Origin: Candidatus Salinicoccus stercoripullorum
Lineage (GTDB): Bacteria; Bacillota; Bacilli; Staphylococcales; Salinicoccaceae
Reading direction: 5' to 3'
Length of the DNA: 64,000 nt
Assembly (NCBI GenBank): GCA_019113295.1
Contig: DXHR01000001.1
Coordinates: 1 to 64,000, forward strand
Shown here: positions 57,517 to 64,000 of the stretch, piece after piece
How positions within the stretch are numbered: the first letter of the stretch is position 1
How the letters are laid out: the number at the start of each line of letters is the position of its first letter
Position numbers and translations under genes: made by a program
Notes under the pieces: generated by a model
Told to the model about the DNA's origin: nothing
Seen by the model: only the letters and a program-made list of their open reading frames with translations
Databases searched by the model: none

Positions 57517-58968
57517 ATGTATAAATTTGAGGACGACAGCTTTATGCTCCACACGGATCTGTACCAGATCAACATGAGCCAGACTTATCTGGAACAGGGT
57601 TTGGCAGACCGCACTGCGGTGTTCGACCTTTATTTCAGGGAAATGCCTTTTGGCAATGGCTACGCCGTATTTGCCGGGCTGGAGCGCATCATCGACTTTT
57701 TGGAGAATCTCCGTTTTACAGAATCGGATATTGAATATCTGAGGAGCCTCGGATACGGAGAGGATTTTCTGGGATATCTCCGGGATCTCCGGTTCACGGG
57801 CAATGTCCGGGCTGTGGAGGAGGGCGAGCTCGTATTCGCCAACATGCCGCTCGTGCAGATCGAAGCGCCGATTATTGAAGCGCAGCTGATTGAAACGGCA
57901 CTGCTCAACATTGTAAACTTCCAGACGCTGATTGCGACAAAGGCGAGCAGGATCCGCCAGCTTGTGCCGGGTGATATGCTGATGGAGTTCGGCACCCGCC
58001 GGGCGCATGAATTCGATGCGGCACTGTGGGGGGCACGCGCTGCCATCATCGGCGGTTTCGACGGGACCAGCAACGTGCGTGCCGCGAAACTGTTCGGTCT
58101 GGATGCAAGCGGCACCCATGCCCATGCGATGGTCCAGGCATACGGCGATGATTATGATGCGTTCAAAGCCTATGCCGGGACACACAGGGACTGTGTATTT
58201 CTCGTTGATACCTTCGATACACTGAGGTCGGGAGTGCCGAATGCGATCAGAGTGGCCAAAGAATATGGCGACCGGATCAACTTCATCGGCATACGGCTCG
58301 ACTCAGGCGATATCGCCTACCTTTCCAAGGAGGCGCGCAAGATGCTGGATGAAGCGGGTTTTCCCGAAGCCAAGATTGTCGTCTCCAACGACCTTGATGA
58401 AGTGACAATCGTTTCACTGCTGTCGCAGGGGGCTAAAGTGGACAACTGGGGTATCGGCACAAAGCTGATCACTGCCTATGATCAGCCGGCACTCGGTGCC
58501 GTCTATAAACTGGCTGCCGTGGAAAACGAAGCGGGGACACTTGAGAACCGCATCAAGATTTCCGGCAATCCGGAAAAAGTCACGACACCTGGCAAAAAGG
58601 ATGTGTACCGCATCATCAATAAGTATACCGGCATGTCCGAAGGCGAGTACATCACCCATGCCGGTGAAGAGGTGGATGAAGATGCACCGTTGCTCATGTT
58701 CCACCCTGTCCATACGATGAAGCGCAAGCTGATCCGGTCATTTGAGAAAGTGGAGCTCCTGAAGGATATCTTCAAGGATGGGGAACTGGTATATGAAAGG
58801 GAAGAAGTAGCTGAGATAAAACGGCGCCTTGAGAGTAATCTCTCCATTCTTTGGGAAGAGTATAAGAGATTCCTGAATCCGGAGGCATATCCGGTGGACC
58901 TCTCCACTGAACTGTGGCAGATCAAACAGGACCTTATCGAAGAAGCAAGCAATAAAACATTGGAGTGA
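57517..58968 (+). CDS. pncB: Nicotinate phosphoribosyltransferase
   Basis: A 483-residue NAPRTase making nicotinate mononucleotide from nicotinate and PRPP. HTDLYQINMSQTYLEQG opens the protein. MLMEFGTRRAHEFDAALWGARAA, GTSNVRAAKLFGLDASGTHAHAMVQA (phospho-histidine and substrate loop) and VVSNDLDE follow. The C-terminal part is complete. The ATG at 57517 fits the usual N-terminus. It is followed six bases later by nadE, forming a salvage operon. Confidence 0.94.
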   Translation: MYKFEDDSFMLHTDLYQINMSQTYLEQGLADRTAVFDLYFREMPFGNGYAVFAGLERIIDFLENLRFTESDIEYLRSLGYGEDFLGYLRDLRFTGNVRAVEEGELVFANMPLVQIEAPIIEAQLIETALLNIVNFQTLIATKASRIRQLVPGDMLMEFGTRRAHEFDAALWGARAAIIGGFDGTSNVRAAKLFGLDASGTHAHAMVQAYGDDYDAFKAYAGTHRDCVFLVDTFDTLRSGVPNAIRVAKEYGDRINFIGIRLDSGDIAYLSKEARKMLDEAGFPEAKIVVSNDLDEVTIVSLLSQGAKVDNWGIGTKLITAYDQPALGAVYKLAAVENEAGTLENRIKISGNPEKVTTPGKKDVYRIINKYTGMSEGEYITHAGEEVDEDAPLLMFHPVHTMKRKLIRSFEKVELLKDIFKDGELVYEREEVAEIKRRLESNLSILWEEYKRFLNPEAYPVDLSTELWQIKQDLIEEASNKTLE

Positions 58969-58974
58969 TTATGT

Positions 58975-59814
58975 ATGAGACCATTACAGCAGGAAATAAT
59001 TGATGATTTTCATGTAAAGCCCGAAATAGATCCGGAAACAGAGATCAGAGAAATCATCGATTTCATGAAGACATATGTGAAGCACAATCCATTCATAAAG
59101 TCCTTTGTCCTCGGCATCTCGGGCGGACAGGATTCAACCCTGCTCGGAAAGATGGTACAGATGGCTGTCGATGAACTCAATCAGGAGTCGGGGGGCGGCT
59201 ATGCATTCCATGCGCTCCGTCTGCCCTACGGCAGACAGAATGATGAGGCGGATGCGCTTGATGCGATCGAGTTCATCAGCCCGACACACGAAGCAACAAT
59301 CGATATCAAGCCGAGTGTCGATGCGAGTGTGGAATCGCTGCAATCGGCGGGATATGAGCTGAACGATTTCGTCGAAGGGAATGAAAAGGCGCGTGAACGC
59401 ATGAAAGCACAGTATGCGGTTGCAGCAAGCCAGAACGGAATCGTGCTCGGTACCGACCATCCGGCCGAAGCCATCACAGGCTTCTATACGAAATACGGGG
59501 ACGGAGCGAGTGACCTTGTGCCGCTGTTCGGATTGAACAAACGCCAGGGTAAGCTGATGATGGAATATCTCGGTGCGCCGGAGAACTTATTGAGCAAAGT
59601 GCCGACGGCGGATCTTGAGGATGACAGGCCGATGGTCAGCGATGAGGAGGCGCTGGGTGTTACCTACAAAGCGATTGACGACTTCCTTGAGGGCAGGGAA
59701 GTGTCCGATGAGGACTATGAAACGATTGTAAAATGGTACAAAAAGTCCCAGCACAAACGCGATCTGCCGTACCACAGGCATAACCTGCCGAAATACGAAG
59801 CAGAAGAAAAATAG
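58975..59814 (+). CDS. nadE: NH3-dependent NAD+ synthetase
   Basis: A 279-residue NadE of the ammonia-using type (no nitrilase domain). The ATP pyrophosphatase loop is [44 protein letters not shown] and [10 protein letters not shown] are intact. It amidates nicotinate adenine dinucleotide in the last step of NAD synthesis. It follows pncB in one operon. Confidence 0.95.
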   Translation: MRPLQQEIIDDFHVKPEIDPETEIREIIDFMKTYVKHNPFIKSFVLGISGGQDSTLLGKMVQMAVDELNQESGGGYAFHALRLPYGRQNDEADALDAIEFISPTHEATIDIKPSVDASVESLQSAGYELNDFVEGNEKARERMKAQYAVAASQNGIVLGTDHPAEAITGFYTKYGDGASDLVPLFGLNKRQGKLMMEYLGAPENLLSKVPTADLEDDRPMVSDEEALGVTYKAIDDFLEGREVSDEDYETIVKWYKKSQHKRDLPYHRHNLPKYEAEEK

Positions 59815-59849
59815 AATTTCAGAAATTGTAAGCAGAGAGGGAATTTAGC

Positions 59850-60494
59850 ATGATAACAGCCATTTCCACAAACCCCTGGCTGATGGTGCTTGTCATATTC
59901 GTCATCAATATCATATATGTGAGCTTTCTGACGATGCGCACCATTGCAACACTTAAAGGGTACCGTTATACAGCAGCAACATTCAGCATCATGGAGACAT
60001 TCGTCTATGTCATCGGACTGGGACTTGTGCTTGAGAACCTGGATCAGTTCCAGAATGTCGTGGCATATGCACTCGGCTTCGGGGCAGGTATCCTTGTCGG
60101 GCTCAAGATTGAAGAAAGGCTGGCGCTCGGCTACCTCGTCGTCAATGTCATCACGGCGGAGAAGGACCGTGATCTGCCGACGAACATCAGAGACCTGGGA
60201 TACGGCGTCACGCACGGCTATCAGTACGGCCGGGACGGCGAACGGACCACGATGCAGATTCTTACACCGAGGAAATATGAGCGTAAACTCATCGCAACCA
60301 TCAAAGAGCTGGATGAGAAAGCATTCATCATCACCCACGAACCGAAGAACATCAACGGTGGATTCTGGACAAAGGGTGTCAGACGCCGACGCCTGAAAAA
60401 TTATGAACCGGAAAACGTGGAAGAAGTACTGGAGGAAATCTATGGAGAGAAGGAACGGGAAGATGCCGGAGAAGCCCAAGAAGAAAAAATTTAA
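59850..60494 (+). CDS. DUF2179/DUF5698 membrane protein (UPF0316)
   Basis: A 214-residue protein with three transmembrane segments in residues about 1-85 (including [18 protein letters not shown]). A cytoplasmic domain ending in DUF2179 follows ([30 protein letters not shown]). UPF0316 proteins are found in many Firmicutes without known function; DUF2179 may bind a small ligand. It ends overlapping the NETI-type gene by more than 50 bases, an unusually long overlap. Confidence 0.82.
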   Translation: MITAISTNPWLMVLVIFVINIIYVSFLTMRTIATLKGYRYTAATFSIMETFVYVIGLGLVLENLDQFQNVVAYALGFGAGILVGLKIEERLALGYLVVNVITAEKDRDLPTNIRDLGYGVTHGYQYGRDGERTTMQILTPRKYERKLIATIKELDEKAFIITHEPKNINGGFWTKGVRRRRLKNYEPENVEEVLEEIYGEKEREDAGEAQEEKI

Positions 60495-60657
60495 AGTCGC
60501 GGGAGGGGAAAGCCCGGGTGACTGTCTGGACCGTATGCGGGCTGAAGGCTACTCCCCCGTGCGGCGCACTGAGCGGCCTGTATTCACAGAAAAGGACGGC
60601 GGAAAGGTCGTTGACTATCAGGAGATAATTTTTGAAGGAAAACTCACAGAGGAATAG
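60442..60657 (+). CDS. NETI-motif family protein
   Basis: A 71-residue basic protein. [35 protein letters not shown] and the end IIFEGKL match the small Firmicute family named after its NETI motif, but the NETI tetrapeptide itself is replaced by GGESP. ATG at 60442 has GGAGG six bases upstream within the DUF2179 gene, so the two overlap by 53 bases in different frames. Position next to purB is conserved in Bacillales. Function unknown. Confidence 0.78.
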   Translation: MERRNGKMPEKPKKKKFKVAGGESPGDCLDRMRAEGYSPVRRTERPVFTEKDGGKVVDYQEIIFEGKLTEE

Positions 60658-60684
60658 ACGGGGGCCGTCGCCTGCACTTATTTG

Positions 60685-60718
60685 CGAACATTGAAATTAA
60701 TTATAATTTCAATGTTCG
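60685..60718. promoter_or_regulatory. Paired PurBoxes / hairpin upstream of purB
   Basis: CGAACATTGAAATTA / TAATTTCAATGTTCG is a perfect 15-bp inverted repeat followed by TTTTTATT. The ends CGAACATT and AATGTTCG are inverted copies of the PurR box core. They lie next to the purB promoter (-10 TATAAT at 60736-60741). It may act as PurR operator, as terminator of the upstream operon, or both. Confidence 0.7.
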
Positions 60719-60774
60719 TTTTTATTGATGTTTGTTATAATGATACCGAATTGATAATTAAGGAGCGTGTATGC

Positions 60775-62070
60775 ATGATTTCCCGTTATTCCCGTGAGGA
60801 AATGTCAAAGATTTGGACAGAAGAGAACAGATTTAAAGCATGGCTTGAAGTGGAGATCCTGGCATCGGAAGCATGGGCGGAGCTTGGGTTTATTCCGGCG
60901 GATGAGGTCGGCCTGATCAGGAAGAATGCTGAAATCGATGTCGACCGCATCAAGGAGATAGAAGCCGAAACCCGTCATGATGTCGTCGCTTTCACCCGTC
61001 AGGTGTCTGAGACATTGGGCGAGGAGAAGAAGTGGGTGCATTACGGCCTCACTTCGACGGATGTTGTGGATACAGCACAGAGTTATATCATCAGACAGGC
61101 GAATGAAATAATCGAACGTGACCTTGAGCGTTTCATCGATGTGCTTGCCGCCAAAGCGAGAGAGCATAAGAAGACAATAATGATGGGACGCACACATGGT
61201 GTCCATGCGGAGCCGACGACATTCGGCATCAAGATGGCGCTCTGGTACATGGAGATGAAGCGCAACCTTGAACGTTTTAAAAATGTCAGGAAGGAAATCG
61301 AAGTCGGCAAGATGAGTGGGGCGGTCGGTACGTTTGCAAACATCCCGCCGGAAGTTGAGGCATATGTATGTGAACATCTGGGGCTTGGTGCCGCAGAAGT
61401 CTCCACACAGACGCTGCAGCGTGACCGCCATGCCTATTACATCGCCACTCTCGGCCTGATTGCGACATCGGTCGAAAAATTTGCCGTCGAAGTGCGCGGC
61501 CTCCAGAAGACGGAGACACGGGAAGTGGAGGAGGCATTCGGCAAAGGTCAGAAAGGCTCCAGTGCAATGCCGCATAAACGGAATCCGATCGGCAGTGAAA
61601 ATGTGACGGGCCTCTCCCGTGTGATCCGCGGCTACATCACTACAGCATATGAAAACGTGCCGCTTTGGCATGAGCGTGACATTTCACATTCCTCCGCCGA
61701 GCGCATCATGCTGCCGGACGTCACCATTGCATTGAACTATATGCTCAACAGGTTTGCAAATATCATCGGGAACCTGACAGTATTCGAAGATAATATGAAA
61801 GCCAATATCGACAGGACATTCGGCCTGGTGTATTCACAGCAGGTCATGCTCACACTCATAGATAAAGGCCTTGTGCGTGAAGAGGCGTATGACCTTGTAC
61901 AGCCGAAGGCCATGGAATCTTGGGAAACGAAGGTACCATTCCGGGAACTCGTCGAAAAGGACCAGCGGATCAGAAAACTTCTGACCCCGGAGGAGATTGC
62001 TGGGTGCTTTGACGAGAAGCACCACCTGAAACGTGTGGAGACCATATTCAAGCGTGCCGGACTCGAATAG
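60775..62070 (+). CDS. purB: Adenylosuccinate lyase
   Basis: A 431-residue lyase of the fumarase/aspartase superfamily acting twice in purine synthesis. [13 protein letters not shown] is the characteristic start. [43 protein letters not shown] and the signature [16 protein letters not shown] are all present. ATG at 60775 follows AAGGAG; the track start 31 codons upstream lies inside the operator hairpin. Control by PurR is likely. Confidence 0.96.
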   Translation: MISRYSREEMSKIWTEENRFKAWLEVEILASEAWAELGFIPADEVGLIRKNAEIDVDRIKEIEAETRHDVVAFTRQVSETLGEEKKWVHYGLTSTDVVDTAQSYIIRQANEIIERDLERFIDVLAAKAREHKKTIMMGRTHGVHAEPTTFGIKMALWYMEMKRNLERFKNVRKEIEVGKMSGAVGTFANIPPEVEAYVCEHLGLGAAEVSTQTLQRDRHAYYIATLGLIATSVEKFAVEVRGLQKTETREVEEAFGKGQKGSSAMPHKRNPIGSENVTGLSRVIRGYITTAYENVPLWHERDISHSSAERIMLPDVTIALNYMLNRFANIIGNLTVFEDNMKANIDRTFGLVYSQQVMLTLIDKGLVREEAYDLVQPKAMESWETKVPFRELVEKDQRIRKLLTPEEIAGCFDEKHHLKRVETIFKRAGLE

Positions 62071-62105
62071 ACACCCGGCTGTGCCGGTGCAGAAAGGGGG
62101 ATTTT

Positions 62106-62792
62106 ATGAATAGAAAGCTGTTAACGGGGTTGATGGTTTCAACGGCATTGCTGATGTCTGCATGCAGTATTACGCTGGATGAATTACAGACTGCATCCCA
62201 CGGAACATTTGAAAAACAGTATTCTCCGGCTGACATTGGCAGTCTCAATGCACTGCCGGACATCGAAGTCATTGACGGTATCACATATGTCGACGGCATA
62301 CTGGTCGTCAACAAGGAAATCCCGCTGCCGCCGGACTACAGCCCAGGCCTTCAGCAGGAAGTGATCGATGCCTATAAAGAGCTGTTTGCCGATGGTGCGG
62401 AGCGGGGCCTTGATTTCACACTGGTCAGCGACTTCAGGACCTACGATTATCAGGCGGGGCTGTACAATAATTATATTGACCGGGACGGGCGTGCGGCGGC
62501 AGACAAGTACAGTGCAAAACCCGGTCATTCTGAGCATCAGACCGGACTTGCAATTGATGTGGGTTCAGAGGACAGTGCCACAACCCTCAACATAAAATTC
62601 GGTGATACGCCCGAATATGAATGGATGAAGGATGTCGCGCACGAATACGGCTTCATCATAAGGTACCTGGAAGGGAAGGAAGATATTACAGGCTACCAGT
62701 ATGAACCATGGCATCTGAGATATGTCGGGGACGAGGCGGAGGCCATATATGAAAGCGGCCTGACACTTGAAGAATATCTGGGGATAGACTGA
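62106..62792 (+). CDS. M15-family D-Ala-D-Ala carboxypeptidase lipoprotein (VanY type)
   Basis: A 228-residue exported zinc peptidase. A signal peptide ends with the lipobox LMSAC (Cys about residue 19). The VanY domain has LVSDFRTYDYQAGLYNNY, the zinc ligands in GHSEHQTGLAIDV and the final histidine in YEPWHLRYVG. It would trim the terminal D-alanine from peptidoglycan stems. No vancomycin resistance genes are nearby, so it is a housekeeping wall enzyme. AAAGGGGG precedes the ATG. Confidence 0.88.
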   Translation: MNRKLLTGLMVSTALLMSACSITLDELQTASHGTFEKQYSPADIGSLNALPDIEVIDGITYVDGILVVNKEIPLPPDYSPGLQQEVIDAYKELFADGAERGLDFTLVSDFRTYDYQAGLYNNYIDRDGRAAADKYSAKPGHSEHQTGLAIDVGSEDSATTLNIKFGDTPEYEWMKDVAHEYGFIIRYLEGKEDITGYQYEPWHLRYVGDEAEAIYESGLTLEEYLGID

Positions 62793-62801
62793 ATACTTTG
62801 G

Positions 62802-62826
62802 CGCGGCTCATCGAGCCGCGTTTTTT
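62802..62826 (+). terminator. Rho-independent terminator
   Basis: CGCGGCTC-ATC-GAGCCGCG followed by six T. Confidence 0.92.
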
Positions 62827-62883
62827 GTTCGCAAAAACCATGGTTTTCGCACATAATATAAAACAGTGGAGGCTTAAAAATGA

Positions 62884-62889
62884 TATAAT
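62884..62889 (+). promoter_or_regulatory. -10 element of the pcrB-pcrA operon
   Basis: TATAAT preceded by TGA, 31 bases before the pcrB start; no strong -35 is visible. Confidence 0.45.
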
Positions 62890-62920
62890 ATCCTTATGAA
62901 ATTTAATGGGAGTTTTATAT

Positions 62921-63589
62921 ATGCTGAAGGATTGTAGACATGTATTCAAATTGGATCCTGCGAAGGATATCACTGACGAGGCGCTTGCAAAAATCTGTGA
63001 ATCGGATACTGACGCCATCATCGTCGGCGGGACGGATGGCATAACAGAAGACAATGTACTGGATCTGATGGCCCGGGTGAGGAGGTTTTCCGTGCCGGTG
63101 GCGCTGGAAGTGACATCGACGGAAGCTGTCGTGCCGGGGTTCGATCATTACTTCATACCCGCCGTGTTCAATACTAAAGACATCAAATGGCAGCACGGAC
63201 TGTTGCTCCAGGCGCTGGCTGAATACAGCCATCTGATAGATTACAGTGAAATGTCACTTCTGCCATACATCATCCTGAATGAAGAATGCAAGGCATTTGA
63301 AAAATCGGATGCAGAACGTGTGACACATGAAATGGTTCCGCATTACATCAACATGTTGGACAAGCTCTACCAGACGTCCTATATTTACATAGAATACAGC
63401 GGTACCTACGGAGAGCCGGAGATTATGCGGATGGTGTGTGACAATGCAGCGCATTCCCACGTCATCTACGGCGGCGGTATCGGGGGACGCGACGAGGCAC
63501 GGGAGATGGCACAGTATGCCGATACGATAGTGGTCGGAAATGTAATCTATGACAGTACAAAAAAGGCACTCAGAACAATTATCAAGTAA
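62921..63589 (+). CDS. pcrB: Heptaprenylglyceryl phosphate synthase
   Basis: A 222-residue TIM-barrel prenyltransferase. HVFKLDPAKDITDEAL, IIVGGTDGITEDNVL, YFIPAVFNTKDIKW, YIEYSGTYGEPE and IYGGGIGGRDEA are the conserved substrate-binding blocks. PcrB joins heptaprenyl diphosphate to sn-glycerol 1-phosphate, an archaea-like ether lipid step found in Bacillales. GGGAG before ATG 62921 decides the start. It directly precedes pcrA, the order that gave the gene its name. Confidence 0.95.
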   Translation: MLKDCRHVFKLDPAKDITDEALAKICESDTDAIIVGGTDGITEDNVLDLMARVRRFSVPVALEVTSTEAVVPGFDHYFIPAVFNTKDIKWQHGLLLQALAEYSHLIDYSEMSLLPYIILNEECKAFEKSDAERVTHEMVPHYINMLDKLYQTSYIYIEYSGTYGEPEIMRMVCDNAAHSHVIYGGGIGGRDEAREMAQYADTIVVGNVIYDSTKKALRTIIK

Positions 63590-63604
63590 ATTGGGGTTTT
63601 TAAA

Positions 63605-64000
63605 ATGGACTTAAGCTTAATGAATGAAGAACAAAAACGGGCCATCCGGACGACTGAAGGCCCACTGCTCATAATGGCTGGTGCAGGCAGCGGGAAGACA
63701 CGTGTGCTCACCCATCGTGTCGCCTATCTGATGGAGGAGAAGGATGTGCCGGCACGGAACATACTGGCCATCACTTTCACCAACAAGGCAGCCCGTGAGA
63801 TGCGGGACCGCGCGTCTGCACTCATCCGTGACGGCGCCGCTGACATATGGGTGTCCACGTTCCACGCGATGTGTGTGCGCATACTGCGCAGCAACATCAA
63901 CTATCTTGGGTATGAAAACAGCTTCTCCATCCTTGATCCGACAGATCAGCGTTCTGTAGTGAAGGATATACTGAAGCGGCGCAACCTCGATATCAAACAG
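63605..64000 (+). CDS. pcrA: ATP-dependent DNA helicase PcrA, N-terminal part
   Basis: The first 132 residues of a UvrD/PcrA superfamily 1 helicase run off the right edge. LNEEQ-type motif Q ([15 protein letters not shown]), Walker A GAGSGKT and motif Ia [15 protein letters not shown] are visible. The start is 15 bases after pcrB, so the genes share an operon. In related genomes ligA follows. Confidence 0.95.
   Translation, partial: MDLSLMNEEQKRAIRTTEGPLLIMAGAGSGKTRVLTHRVAYLMEEKDVPARNILAITFTNKAAREMRDRASALIRDGAADIWVSTFHAMCVRILRSNINYLGYENSFSILDPTDQRSVVKDILKRRNLDIKQ

Noticed and set aside
57412-58185. N-terminal extension of the MFS frame to 651 residues
   Set aside because: The extra 258 codons are antisense to pncB, have no membrane segments, and a good GGAGGC ribosome binding site precedes the internal ATG at 57411.

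Overview
The window looks like chromosomal DNA of a moderately GC-rich, halotolerant member of the Staphylococcaceae, most likely Salinicoccus or a close relative. This is inferred from Gram-positive AGGAGG ribosome binding sites, sigma-A promoters, Fur, Zur, cre and PurR-like sites, the order purB - (vanY) - pcrB - pcrA, the pxpB-pxpC-accB-accC-pxpA-NRAMP operon known from staphylococci, and GC-rich codon use. No rRNA, tRNA, IS element, prophage or CRISPR array was seen.

Region 1-2.4 kb: a truncated gene, a DUF6176 protein, decayed remnants of a TetR regulator and probably a YjbR-like protein, and a universal stress protein with a candidate SigB promoter. 2.4-5.4 kb: a TetR regulator and a three-gene L-carnitine degradation operon (BKACE cleavage enzyme, carnitine dehydrogenase, betainyl-CoA thioesterase) with an operator-like palindrome inside its promoter. 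5.4-10.8 kb: a fructosamine-kinase-like protein, a sucrose locus (LacI repressor, PTS IIBC, sucrose-6-phosphate hydrolase) with operator and cre site, and a DUF2188 protein. 10.9-17.5 kb: single genes, namely a lipoprotein, pseudouridine synthase, AraC regulator, DUF429, CPBP protease, a macrolide-phosphotransferase-like kinase and a Fur-controlled flavin reductase.

17.5-27.7 kb: an amidohydrolase and a long 5-oxoproline module. It comprises the 5-oxoprolinase subunits, biotin carrier and biotin carboxylase, an NRAMP-like transporter, a DUF1445 protein, an orphan peptide-type binding lipoprotein and pyroglutamyl peptidase. Together they could import pyroglutamyl compounds, release 5-oxoproline and open it to glutamate. 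27.8-28.5 kb: nagB; nagA and nagE lie divergently at 41.4-44.1 kb under a perfect cre site. Between nagB and a NatAB-like ABC exporter is a tandem array of four exact-period 83-bp units.

31-45 kb: an ABC exporter, VanZ-like protein, siderophore-type binding lipoprotein, M23 peptidase, AlkA glycosylase, CapA-like protein, thiamine-binding protein, aldehyde dehydrogenase with DUF779 partner, and an iron alcohol dehydrogenase. 45.9-47.1 kb: a divergent pair made of an HTH-TPR regulator and a short secreted peptide, separated by a promoter with a dyad just upstream of its -35. This has the layout of an RNPP-type peptide-pheromone circuit and is the best candidate here for an undescribed system.

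47-64 kb: MutT, an opine-dehydrogenase remnant, a large palindromic element, YjbQ, a Zur-controlled zinc-binding lipoprotein, rpmG, folD, a lactonase, Mn-dependent pyrophosphatase, a NAD salvage group (nicotinamidase, pncB, nadE) with an MFS transporter, DUF2179 and NETI-type proteins, purB behind paired PurBoxes, a VanY-like carboxypeptidase, pcrB and the start of pcrA.
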